64,000 bases of DNA from Barrientosiimonas humi (GTDB lineage Bacteria; Actinomycetota; Actinomycetes; Actinomycetales; Dermatophilaceae). The stretch covers positions 1-64,000 of the forward strand of contig NZ_VFOK01000001.1 of assembly GCF_006716095.1 (NCBI RefSeq). Reading direction: 5' to 3'. Position 1 is the first letter of the stretch, and each line of letters opens with the position of its first letter. Shown here one piece after another: positions 8,252-18,871 of the stretch. The notes under the pieces were generated by a model. That model ran no database searches. It had not been told where the DNA came from and saw only the letters and a program-made list of their open reading frames with translations. The translations under genes and the position numbers were made by a program.

Positions 8252-8953
8252 ATGCAGAGCAACCTCTTCGACCAGAAGAACCTCGAGGTCCAGAGCCAGA
8301 ACCGGTTCACCCTCCAGAACCCCCAGATGCTGCGCGTCGCCCTCGGCGAGGACGTGCTGTCGGTCAAGGGCGCGATGGTCGCCTACCAGGGGCAGATCCA
8401 GTTCAACCACGAGGGCGCCGGGTCGATGGGCAAGCTCCTCAAGAAGGTCGTCACCAGCGAGGACGTGCCGCTGATGCGCGTCTCGGGCCGGGGCGAGGTC
8501 TTCTTCGCGTCCGCGGCCGGCTACGTCTTCCTGATCGACCTGACCGGCGACGGCATCTCGGTCAACGGCCGCAACCTGCTGGCGTTCGACTCGCGCGTGC
8601 AGTGGGACATCAAGCGGGTGCAGGGCGCCGGGATGATGTCGGGCGGCCTGTTCAACATGCTGCTGCAGGGCCAGGGCACGGTCGCGCTGCACAGCGTCGG
8701 CCAGCCGGTCGTGCTCGACTGCTCCCAGCAGCCCACGTTCGTCGACGTGCAGGCGTGCGTCGGCTGGTCGGCCAACCTGGTGCCCCAGGTCGTCAACAGC
8801 ATGAACATGAAGTCGATGCTGCGCGGCGGCAGCGGCGAGGCCTTCCAGTACGCCTTCCACGGCCCGGGGTTCGTCATCGTCCAGCCCGACGAGTGGACCC
8901 CGGCGGCGCAGAGCGGCGGCGGTGGCGGCCTCATCGGCAACCTGATGAGCTGA
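8252..8953 (+). CDS. AIM24-family protein
   Basis: 233 residues of the AIM24/TerD-like beta-rich family: strings of short strands with GAGSMGKLLKK, GRGEVFFAS and GPGFVIVQP motifs, and a Gly-rich end (GGGGGLIGN). No signal peptide or membrane helix is visible. The ATG at 8252 lies 7 bases after TAGGCT (8239-8244), so the mRNA is probably leaderless; this favours it over the GTG 18 bases upstream. The biochemical function of bacterial members is not established. Confidence 0.82.
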   Translation: MQSNLFDQKNLEVQSQNRFTLQNPQMLRVALGEDVLSVKGAMVAYQGQIQFNHEGAGSMGKLLKKVVTSEDVPLMRVSGRGEVFFASAAGYVFLIDLTGDGISVNGRNLLAFDSRVQWDIKRVQGAGMMSGGLFNMLLQGQGTVALHSVGQPVVLDCSQQPTFVDVQACVGWSANLVPQVVNSMNMKSMLRGGSGEAFQYAFHGPGFVIVQPDEWTPAAQSGGGGGLIGNLMS

Positions 8954-8963
8954 CCTCGCGACG

Positions 8964-10472
8964 ATGTCGGCCAGCCCGGCGCCACCCCGGGTGACGCCCG
9001 ACCTCCCTCGCCTGCGCGACGCGCTCGCCGCCGCCGACTACACCCTCGACGGCATCCTCGGCTGCCTCGGCGACCGGGCGGCCCGGGCGCTGCACCGCGA
9101 GCAGCCCACCCCGGCCGAGCTCGTCACCCGACCGCTCACCACCCCGGTCGCCGTCCTGGTGCGGCTGTTCGCGCTCGGTTACGCCGTCGAGGCGGCGCGG
9201 GTCGACGCGGCGCTGCCCGGCTTCGGCACCGACCGACTCGTCGAGCACGGCCTGGTCGCGCGCGAACCCGCCGGCGTGCGTGCGCTGTTCGACCTGCGCC
9301 CGTACGCCGACGAGGACCACGCCTGGTGGGTCCTGTCGGACCTGTCGGAGGTCATGACCGGCGAGCCGCTGCTGACCGACCACGTGCTCGGCATCGGCGG
9401 CGCCTCGACCACGCTGGCGTCGTGGACCCCGCGGCGCGCCGCCGCCACCGCCCTCGACCTCGGCACCGGGTGCGGCGTGCAGTCGCTGCACCTGTCGACG
9501 CACGCGGCCTCGGTCGTCGCGACCGACACCTCCGAGCGGGCGCTGGCGATGGCCGCGGCCAACGCGGCGCTCAACGGGCAGGACTGGGAGCTGCGCCGCG
9601 GCGACCTGCTCGCCCCGGTCCAGGGGCAGCGGTTCGACCTGGTCGTGAGCAACCCGCCGTTCGTCATCACCCCGCGCACCGGCGAGGTGCCGGACTACGA
9701 GTACCGCGACGGCGGGCGGGTCGGGCACGAGGTGGTCCGGTCGCTCGTGCGCGGGGTCGGCGAGCACCTCGAGCCGGGCGGCGTGGCCCAGCTGCTCGGC
9801 AACTGGGAGGTCCCGGTCGGCGGCGACTGGCGCGAGGTCGTGGGGGAGTGGCTCGACGGCACCGGCCTCGACGCGTGGGTCGTGCAGCGGGAGTCGCAGG
9901 ACCCCGCGGAGTACACCGAGCTGTGGCTGGGCGACGGCGGGCACCGTTATGGGACAACGGGTTTCGCCGACATGTATGCCGCGTGGCTCGAAGACTTCGC
10001 GAGCCGTGACGTCGAGCGGGTCGGCTTCGGCGTGATCACCCTGCAGCGCCCCGCAAGCGATCGCGAGCCGTGGCGCGACCTCGTGGAGGTCACTGGTCAT
10101 GTCGCGCAGCCGATGGGTCCCGCGGTCGACGCGGGCCTGCGCGCCCGCACCTGGCTGGCCGAGCACGGCGACCCCGGCGTGCTCGCGACGGCCTGGCGGT
10201 GCGCCGACGACGTGACCGAGGAGCGCTACGCCCGCCCCGGCGCCGACGACCCCAGCGTGATCCTGGTGCGCCAGGGCGGCGGGCTCGGGCGCACCGTGCG
10301 GGCCGGCACCGTGCTGGCGGCCTTCCTGTCCGTCTGCGACGGCGAGCTGCCCGCCGGCCCGGCGCTCGACGCCATCGCCTCGCTGCTCGACGTCAGCCCG
10401 GAGGCCGTGAGCGACGAAGCCCTCCCCGACGTACGCTCGCTGGTCGCCGACGGCCTGCTCGTCGCGGACTGA
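8964..10472 (+). CDS. SAM-dependent methyltransferase with NPPF motif
   Basis: 502 residues. A helical N-terminal domain of about 150 residues precedes a class I methyltransferase core with ALDLGTGCGVQSL (SAM loop, about residue 165-177) and VVSNPPFVI (about 228-236). The NPPF tetrad is typical of enzymes that methylate amide or exocyclic amino groups (HemK, RsmC, TrmN6 types). The C-terminal 170 residues form a further domain without a familiar motif. The substrate cannot be told; an RNA or protein target is an inference from NPPF. It follows the AIM24 gene by 10 bases. Confidence 0.8.
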   Translation: MSASPAPPRVTPDLPRLRDALAAADYTLDGILGCLGDRAARALHREQPTPAELVTRPLTTPVAVLVRLFALGYAVEAARVDAALPGFGTDRLVEHGLVAREPAGVRALFDLRPYADEDHAWWVLSDLSEVMTGEPLLTDHVLGIGGASTTLASWTPRRAAATALDLGTGCGVQSLHLSTHAASVVATDTSERALAMAAANAALNGQDWELRRGDLLAPVQGQRFDLVVSNPPFVITPRTGEVPDYEYRDGGRVGHEVVRSLVRGVGEHLEPGGVAQLLGNWEVPVGGDWREVVGEWLDGTGLDAWVVQRESQDPAEYTELWLGDGGHRYGTTGFADMYAAWLEDFASRDVERVGFGVITLQRPASDREPWRDLVEVTGHVAQPMGPAVDAGLRARTWLAEHGDPGVLATAWRCADDVTEERYARPGADDPSVILVRQGGGLGRTVRAGTVLAAFLSVCDGELPAGPALDAIASLLDVSPEAVSDEALPDVRSLVADGLLVAD

Positions 10473-10553
10473 GCGCCACCCGTCACGACGGGTGCGTCGC
10501 CGCCCGGTGCTCGCTAGCGTGGTCGGCCCGCGACCAGGAAGGGAGTGGTCCGC

Positions 10554-11138
10554 GTGCGCGTGACCACGATGGGGAATCTGCGAGTCGCCCTGACGGTGGG
10601 GTTCGTCCTGGGCTGCGTGGCCATCTGGCTCGCGGCCGAGCCGTTGGGCTGGTCCGGCGGGCCGGTGGTGGCGGCGATCGGGGCGGCGGTCCTGCTGTTC
10701 TTCCCGACGGTGCTGGTGCGCCGTATCGACGGCGACACCCCGCTGGCTCGGCTCGGCGTCACCACCTGGTGCGTGCTGATCCTGGTGCTCGCGCTGGCGG
10801 CGATGGCCGCGCTGCCGCGGCTTCCGCTGGTGACCGCCGGAGCGGTCGTCGCGACGGTCGTCGCCGGCTGGCAGCTGCAGCAGCGCGCGCGGGCCGCGAT
10901 CGAGCGTGACCCGGGCATGCTGCTTGCGCCGGGCGGCGACACCGACTTCGGCGTCTACACCGCGCTGACCCCGATGCTGAGGCCGCCGTCGTCGCAGCCG
11001 CCGGAGACCGAGCAGGGCAGCACGCTGCACGACCCCGACGGCGGTCGCGACCGCCTCGCCGAGTGGACGCGCCCGCAGGCCGAGGACGAAGGGCCGCCCG
11101 AGTCCGGGCCCGGGCGCACACCTCCCCGCGAGCGCTGA
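10554..11138 (+). CDS. Four-helix membrane protein of unknown function
   Basis: 194 residues. Four hydrophobic segments are visible: about 7-27, 30-52, 66-84 and 88-106. A hydrophilic Pro/Glu-rich tail follows. The start was set at GTG 10554 because a GGAAGGGAG purine run ends 8 bases earlier; GTG 10545 and ATG 10569 are alternatives. A TAGCGT hexamer at 10514-10519 could be the -10 box. I do not recognise the family beyond a DUF-type actinobacterial membrane protein. Confidence 0.65.
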   Translation: MRVTTMGNLRVALTVGFVLGCVAIWLAAEPLGWSGGPVVAAIGAAVLLFFPTVLVRRIDGDTPLARLGVTTWCVLILVLALAAMAALPRLPLVTAGAVVATVVAGWQLQQRARAAIERDPGMLLAPGGDTDFGVYTALTPMLRPPSSQPPETEQGSTLHDPDGGRDRLAEWTRPQAEDEGPPESGPGRTPPRER

Positions 11139-11164
11139 CCGCGCCCGTGAGCGCTGACCGCGCC
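11130..11164 (+). repeat. 19-bp step tandem duplication over a stop codon
   Basis: The 16-base string GAGCGCTGACCGCGCC occurs at 11130-11145 and again at 11149-11164. The first copy carries the stop codon of the membrane protein gene; the second adds nothing to it. A recent small duplication is the simplest reading. Confidence 0.7.
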
Positions 11165-11175
11165 GCGATCGACGC

Positions 11176-11955
11176 TCAGGCCAGCTGCCAGGACCGCTTC
11201 GACATGCCGTGCCAGAAGCCGTCGATCGCGGTGGTGGACTCCAGCCCGCCGCCCGCGGCAGCGCCGAGCGAGAGATAGAGCGGAGCCCAGTGCTCCGTGC
11301 GCGGGTGCGCCTGGCGTACGGCCGGGGCGCGGTGCAGGAAGTCGATGAGCTGGTCGACGTCGCCGGCGGCGACCGTCTCCGCGGCCCACTGGTCGAACTC
11401 GGCCGAGACGCTCGGCGGGGGAGCGTCGGCGGGTGCGCTCGGGTCGAACCAGCGCAGGTTGTGGGTGGTGAAGCCGGACCCGACGATCAGCGTGCCGTCC
11501 TGGCGCAGCGGTGCGAGCCGGCAGCCCAGCTCGAACAGCCGAGCCGGGTCGAGCGTCGGCATCGACAGCTGGAGCACCGGCAGGTCGGCCTCGGGGTACA
11601 TCTCCACGAGCGGGACGTACGCCCCGTGGTCCAGCCCGCGCTCCTCGTCGCGGCGGACCGGCACGACGCCGCGCAGCAACGCCTCGACGTCGCGCGCGAG
11701 CTCACCCGCGGCCGGCGCGTCGTAGCGCACGTCGTAGTACTTCTGCGGGAAGCCCCAGAAGTCGTAGACCAGCGGTGCGCCCGTCGTGGCTGACAGCGTG
11801 ACCGGGTCGGCCTCCCAGTGCGCCGAGACGATCAGCACCCGCCGCGGCCGCGGCAGGTCGGCGCTCCAGCGCGCCAGCTCCGCGGGCCAGGTCGGGTCGT
11901 CGGCCAGCGGCGGCGCGCCGTGGCTGAGATAGAGCACGGGCAGGGAGTCGGCCAT
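11176..11955 (-). CDS. Class III extradiol dioxygenase (DOPA 4,5-dioxygenase family)
   Basis: 259 residues of the LigB/YgiD type. Expected metal-binding histidines appear in YLSHGAPPL (near residue 10), VSAHWEAD (about 46), GLDHGAYVPL (about 106) and FTTHNLRWF (about 164); the HGAP and DHGAW-like motifs are diagnostic. YgiD-type proteins cleave catechols such as L-DOPA or act on related aromatics. ATG 11955 is preferred because TACGCT lies exactly 7 bases upstream (leaderless); a start 12 codons earlier would put that box inside the gene. Confidence 0.85.
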   Translation of the reverse strand: MADSLPVLYLSHGAPPLADDPTWPAELARWSADLPRPRRVLIVSAHWEADPVTLSATTGAPLVYDFWGFPQKYYDVRYDAPAAGELARDVEALLRGVVPVRRDEERGLDHGAYVPLVEMYPEADLPVLQLSMPTLDPARLFELGCRLAPLRQDGTLIVGSGFTTHNLRWFDPSAPADAPPPSVSAEFDQWAAETVAAGDVDQLIDFLHRAPAVRQAHPRTEHWAPLYLSLGAAAGGGLESTTAIDGFWHGMSKRSWQLA

Positions 11956-12105
11956 GAGCACCAGCGTACGCCCGGAAAGTTGACCCGTCACCTATTTCCT
12001 GGTCCCCCGCTGCGCCGCGGCAGGCCAAGGCTTATGGTCTAGTCGCCCGAGCACGTCGAGGCAGCGACGAATCCGCTGCACGTTGGTCGGGCGGAGGGAG
12101 AAGTC

Positions 12106-14922
<2,817 letters not shown>

Positions 14923-14928
14923 CCGGCG

Positions 14929-14960
14929 ACCGCCCGCCCCACCCGCCGGGGCGGGCGGTT
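14929..14960 (+). terminator. topA terminator
   Basis: A perfect 12-bp GC stem (ACCGCCCGCCCC at 14929-14940 with its complement at 14948-14959), a 7-base loop, then TT. It begins 7 bases after the topA stop. Confidence 0.8.
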
Positions 14961-15070
14961 ACCGTATGCCTCGGCTCCAGCGAGCCATCCGGACGGTGCG
15001 GGGGAACCGTCACGGCGCACCAGGCGTCCGACCCGCGTACCTGATGGGCCCCCCCAAGGAGAGACGCCAC

Positions 15071-15781
15071 ATGTTCAGCACCCGCACCAGCCGTGCCGCT
15101 GCCGCATCCATCGCCCTGGCCGGCATGGTCGGCCTGAGCGCCTGCCAGAGCAACGAGGTCACCACGGCCCCGTCCACGTCGTCGGCCGCCTCGCCGGCCG
15201 CGCCCACGAGCCAGGCGCCCAGCACCAGCCAGGCCCCGGCCGCCCCCTCGACCAGCGAGGCTCCCGCGCCGTCGACCACCGAGGCTCCGTCTTCCAGCGA
15301 GGCGCCGTCGAGCTCCGCCTCGTCGGGTGACGCCGGTGACACGAAGGTGACGGCCGAGGGCACAAAGCTCAAGTTCGGGCAGGAAGCGGTGGTCCTGGAG
15401 AGTTCGACTGGCGACACGAGCGCTGACAGTTACCGACTCAAGGTCGACGGGCTCGAGGTCGCGCCGGACTCGGTCTACACCGGCAACCTCAAGAAGGAGA
15501 ACGGCCCGGTTTACTTTCTGAAGTACACCGTGACCAACATCGGCAAGGCGGGTTCGGGCAGCTTTGATGCAAGCAGCGTCAACAGCTTCATGCTCATCCC
15601 GCAACTGAAGGCTGGGCAGTCCGGCAAGAAGCTGCTCGGTTCGCTGCCGCAGTGCGACTCTGACGACACCGAGCTGTCGGTCGGTCAGAGCGGGAAGGGA
15701 TGCGAGGTGTATCAGGTCAAGGGCGGTTCCACCGTCACTGACGTCGTCTGGTCTCCCGGCCGCATCACCTGGGGCAAGTGA
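15071..15781 (+). CDS. Secreted lipoprotein with Ser/Pro/Thr linker
   Basis: 236 residues. Type II signal peptide with lipobox LSAC (Cys at about residue 25), then a 60-residue low-complexity linker of Ser, Pro, Thr and Ala that should span the cell wall. A beta-rich C-terminal domain of about 140 residues follows (LKVDGLEVAPDSVYTG, VYFLKYTVTNIGKAG), resembling the DUF4352/immunoglobulin-like lipoproteins. Two cysteines late in the domain (QCDSDD, KGCEVY) may form a disulfide. AAGGAGAG lies about 8 bases before the ATG. Base composition falls toward the 3' end, unlike the flanking housekeeping genes. Role unknown. Confidence 0.78.
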   Translation: MFSTRTSRAAAASIALAGMVGLSACQSNEVTTAPSTSSAASPAAPTSQAPSTSQAPAAPSTSEAPAPSTTEAPSSSEAPSSSASSGDAGDTKVTAEGTKLKFGQEAVVLESSTGDTSADSYRLKVDGLEVAPDSVYTGNLKKENGPVYFLKYTVTNIGKAGSGSFDASSVNSFMLIPQLKAGQSGKKLLGSLPQCDSDDTELSVGQSGKGCEVYQVKGGSTVTDVVWSPGRITWGK

Positions 15782-15894
15782 GCTTTAGCTAGACAGGGTG
15801 CGTGCCAGGCAGCGTGTGCTGTGCGTTCCGCCCATCGCTCAGTTTGAGTCTGCTAGGTGCGCGAGCACTCAATCAAGGGGAGGTATGGGGAACG

Positions 15895-16134
15895 ATGAGA
15901 CGGGCTCTTACTGTGGCTGTTGCGGCGGCTGTCTTCGCAATTCCGGTGGTCTCTGGTTCGACGGGGTCGGCTTACGCGGCAGCGAACCCCTGCTCGCAGT
16001 ACTACCAGCAGTACCAGACATACGCCCATTACGCGGAGCAGGCTCTGGAAGCAGGGGATGCGGTGGCGTACCAACGGTACGCTTCAGCGGCTAATGCCTA
16101 CCTCCAGCAGTACAACGCCTGTATGTCTGGTTGA
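15895..16134 (+). CDS. Small secreted Tyr/Gln-rich two-cysteine protein
   Basis: 79 residues. A clean signal peptide (MRRALTVAVAAAVFAIPVV) has probable cleavage after AYA, near residue 31. The mature 48-residue peptide begins AANPCSQYYQQYQTY and ends LQQYNACMSG, so one Cys lies near each end of a Tyr/Gln/Ala-rich helical stretch. A disulfide-pinned helical hairpin is plausible. An AAGGGGAGG site (around 15875-15883) precedes the start by 12 bases, a little far. Base composition is lower in GC than the neighbours. No family recognised. Confidence 0.65.
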   Translation: MRRALTVAVAAAVFAIPVVSGSTGSAYAAANPCSQYYQQYQTYAHYAEQALEAGDAVAYQRYASAANAYLQQYNACMSG

Positions 16135-16197
16135 CCGCAACTCTTCACGAGCCGCCTAGTTCCGTCTTCCAGACGGTGGTGGGTGACAGACTTCAGC

Positions 16198-16234
16198 GAC
16201 GGCCCGGTCTCTCCTGCGGGGAGACCGGGCCGTC
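16198..16234 (+). terminator. Hairpin terminator of the small secreted gene
   Basis: A 14-bp perfect stem (GACGGCCCGGTCTC at 16198-16211 with its complement at 16221-16234), extended by wobble pairs around a tight loop. It lies 64 bases past the stop codon and before the insertion sequence. Confidence 0.7.
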
Positions 16235-16266
16235 GACGTACGTCGGGGGCGGGTGGCGAGAGACCG

Positions 16267-16272
16267 GCTAGG
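16267..16272. repeat. Target site duplication, left copy
   Basis: GCTAGG directly abuts the left inverted repeat of the insertion sequence and recurs at 17400-17405. It fits the NCTAGN target described for IS481. Confidence 0.9.
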
Positions 16273-17287
16273 TGTACTGACCCGCCAGGTTGGGTACACG
16301 GTCCGCGGGGGTAGCGCCGTGGAGCGCGGTGTGGCCGCGGTGGTGATTGTAGGTATGGAGGAACTGGGGGAACTGCGCGACGCGTTCGGACTCGCTCGCG
16401 TAGGGGCGGGCGTAGGCCCATTCTTCTTGCAGGATCCGGTTGAACCGTTCGACCTTGCCGTTGGTCTGCGGGCGGTAGGGCCGGGTCCGCTTGTGCCGAA
16501 TCGCGTTGTCGTTCAACACGCTCGCGAAGTCGCGGGAGCGATAGCAGGAGCCGTTGTCGGTCATCACTCGGGCGATGGTGACCCCGATGCTGGTGAAGTG
16601 CTCGATCGCGCGGGTCATGAACGCCGAGGCCGTCTGCTTGGTCTCGTCGGCCAAGATCTCGCTGTAGGCGTATCGGGAGTGGTCGTCCATCGCGTGGTGC
16701 AGGTAGGCGTAGCCCAGGTTCGGCCGCCCGTGCACCTTCCGGGGCCGGTTCGGGTCGCGGTGCGCGCTGCTGTTGCGTGAGCCAACGACACGGCCCAGGA
16801 CGCGATGACCGCCACCGTCGGGGATCCGACCGAGCTTCTTGACGTCTACGTGCACCAGCTCCCCCGGAGCGTCCCGCTCGTAGCGCAGCACCCGACGGCG
16901 CTGGGCCCGGACCGGGGCACCGGTCGCCGGGTCGGTCCAGCGCAGCACCACAGCGCCGTACCGGGTCAGGATCCGGTGCACGGTCGCCGGGTTCATGCCC
17001 AGGTGATACGCGATCCTGGCCGGCCCCCAGCGGCGCGAGACCCGCAACCCGAGCACGCGCCGCTCACGACGCCGGCTCGTCTGATGTCGACAGCTCCGAG
17101 GACGACTGGAGCGGTCCTGCATCCCGTCCTTGCCGTGCGCCCGGTACCGGTCAGCCCAGCGCTTGGCCGTGGTCACTGACACGTTGAACCGGTCCGCCGC
17201 CCGACGCAGTGGCCAGCCGTCCTCGACGACGCAGCGCGCCAACCGCAGCCGCCCAGTGGGAGTCAGGCAGGCATTAGCGTGGGACAT
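16268..17287 (-). CDS. IS481-family transposase
   Basis: 339 residues. N-terminal helix-turn-helix (RRAADRFNVSVTTAKRWADRY), a second winged-helix part, then an RNase H-like integrase core. The catalytic triad is seen as Asp in ELVHVDVKKLG, Asp in RVMTDNGSCY and Glu in TNGKVERFNRIL. Ribosome site GGAGG lies 7-11 bases before ATG 17287. Its final codon and TAG stop (16268-16270) extend past the inverted repeat into the duplicated target GCTAGG, so the host site supplies the stop. Confidence 0.93.
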   Translation of the reverse strand: MSHANACLTPTGRLRLARCVVEDGWPLRRAADRFNVSVTTAKRWADRYRAHGKDGMQDRSSRPRSCRHQTSRRRERRVLGLRVSRRWGPARIAYHLGMNPATVHRILTRYGAVVLRWTDPATGAPVRAQRRRVLRYERDAPGELVHVDVKKLGRIPDGGGHRVLGRVVGSRNSSAHRDPNRPRKVHGRPNLGYAYLHHAMDDHSRYAYSEILADETKQTASAFMTRAIEHFTSIGVTIARVMTDNGSCYRSRDFASVLNDNAIRHKRTRPYRPQTNGKVERFNRILQEEWAYARPYASESERVAQFPQFLHTYNHHRGHTALHGATPADRVPNLAGQYT

Positions 17288-17399
17288 GAAGACCTCCGGG
17301 TTGAGGAGCGGTTCCTAGACAGCTCCACACCTCACTCGGGGGTCTTCCCCATGTCACCCCGCCATGCCGATCGCGTCACCAACCTCCCGGGTCAGTACA
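16273..17399 (-). mobile_element. IS481-family insertion sequence, complete
   Basis: 1127 bp. The terminal inverted repeats start TGTACTGACCCG at 16273 and end with its complement at 17388-17399; over the outer 22 bases the two ends match at 19 positions, including AGGTTGG after a two-base mismatch. Both ends carry the TGT...ACA tips. A 6-bp direct repeat GCTAGG flanks the element (16267-16272 and 17400-17405). One transposase gene fills it on the minus strand. Intact ends, target duplication and an unbroken gene suggest a recent, possibly active insertion. Confidence 0.93.
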
Positions 17400-17405
17400 G
17401 CTAGG
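17400..17405. repeat. Target site duplication, right copy
   Basis: GCTAGG, identical to 16267-16272. On the minus strand it contains the TAG stop (17401-17403) of the serine hydrolase gene. Confidence 0.9.
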
Positions 17406-18759
17406 GCGTGGGCTCGCCGAACCCGAGCGGCTCGCGGGTGAAGCGGTAGGTCGCCCAGCTGAGCTGGCGCACGGACCCGTCCTCGGCCCGGCGCACCACC
17501 AGCCGCTCGCCGCGCTCGCGGCCGGACACCGTGACGTACGCGTCGTCGCCGGTGCGTTCGAACACCGAGGGAGGGGCGTCGGCCGGCGCCCGGTCCAGGC
17601 GCGCCTCGAGCCGGCCCTCGCGCACCGAGAAGGTGAAGCCGGAACCCTCGGAGAACCAGCGGCCGACCAGCGGCACCAGGTCGTCGGGCAGCTCGGTGCC
17701 GGGGGTCCACGGCTCCGGCTCGGGCGGCTCGCGGTCGAGCAGCGCGGCGCCGAGAGTCGTGGCGAGCTCGGCGGGGTCGCCGGCGACGGAGGAGTTCATC
17801 AGCGCCATGCCGGTGGTGCCGGACTCGCGATGGGTGAAGAACCCGGTGATCGAGCCGGGCAGCCCGCCGGTGTGGCCGACCCAGGGCTGCCGCTCGCGCC
17901 GGACCAGCTCCAGCCCGAGGCCCCAGCCGAGGGTCCAGCCGCGCAGGTCGGCCACCACCTGCGGCTGGCTCATCTCCTCGATCGTGTCGGCGGCCAGCAC
18001 CGACTCGTCGGGGTCTGCGAGGAAGGCGTGCCAGGCGGCCATGTCGGTCGCGGTGCTCCACAGCGCCCCGGCCGCGCCGGTGGCCCGCTTGTCGACGAGC
18101 GGCTCCTCGACGGGGACGTCGGTGTAGGGCGCGACGTAGTAGCGGCCCGCGAGCGGCGGGGTCGGGACGAGGCCGGTCCGGCGCAGGCCGAGCGGGTCGA
18201 GCAGGCGCCGCTGCAGGCTGTCGGCCCAGCTGTCGCCGTCGAGGCGGGCGACGATCTCGCCGAGGATCGAGTAGCCGAGATTGCTGTAGTGCCAATAGGT
18301 TCCGTCGGGCAGCACCCGCTCGGCGTCGTCCCAGCCGGCCACCAGCTGCTCGCGGTCGGGGAACTCCAGGGTGTCCCACACGTCGCCCACCGGCTCCCGC
18401 TGCATGCCGGTGGTGTGCGACAGCAGCTGGCGCACGGTGACCCGCTCGTGCCGCGACCCGGGGATCAGCTCGTCGACGGTGTCGCTCAGGTGCAGCCGGC
18501 CCTCGTCGCGCAGCTGCATGACGAGCACGGCGGTGAACGTCTTGGTGTTGGAGGCGACCTGCACCTGCGTGTCGAGGTCGTGCGGCTGGCCGGGGTGCGC
18601 CAGGGTGGCCGACCCGATCCCCTTGTGCCACAACACCTTTCCGTTGCGGGCGGTGGCGGCGAGCATCCCCGGGACGCGGTGCTGACGCTGGTGGTCGGCG
18701 GCGAGCCGGGTGAGCTCTCGGTCGGTCTCGGGCAGGACGGTCTCGACGGGTTCGGCCAT
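17401..18759 (-). CDS. Serine hydrolase of the beta-lactamase/class C fold
   Basis: 452 residues. Active-site motifs: Ser-x-x-Lys in ASNTKTF (about residue 74), Tyr-Ser-Asn in YSNLGYS (about 165) and HTGG near 290, as in penicillin-binding esterases and D-aminopeptidases. The C-terminal 110 residues form an extra beta domain. No signal peptide is evident, so it is probably cytoplasmic. ATG 18759 is chosen because TACATT lies 7 bases upstream (leaderless). The IS481 element landed exactly at the stop codon without changing the protein. Confidence 0.85.
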   Translation of the reverse strand: MAEPVETVLPETDRELTRLAADHQRQHRVPGMLAATARNGKVLWHKGIGSATLAHPGQPHDLDTQVQVASNTKTFTAVLVMQLRDEGRLHLSDTVDELIPGSRHERVTVRQLLSHTTGMQREPVGDVWDTLEFPDREQLVAGWDDAERVLPDGTYWHYSNLGYSILGEIVARLDGDSWADSLQRRLLDPLGLRRTGLVPTPPLAGRYYVAPYTDVPVEEPLVDKRATGAAGALWSTATDMAAWHAFLADPDESVLAADTIEEMSQPQVVADLRGWTLGWGLGLELVRRERQPWVGHTGGLPGSITGFFTHRESGTTGMALMNSSVAGDPAELATTLGAALLDREPPEPEPWTPGTELPDDLVPLVGRWFSEGSGFTFSVREGRLEARLDRAPADAPPSVFERTGDDAYVTVSGRERGERLVVRRAEDGSVRQLSWATYRFTREPLGFGEPTP

Positions 18760-18871
18760 GCACCCGAATGTAGCCATGGGTGGACGGTCACCTGACGGTC
18801 ATGGAGCGGTCGTGCGGCGGACACGTTGCGCGGACAGGGTGGGGTCACCACACGAGGCCTTGGGGGTGACG

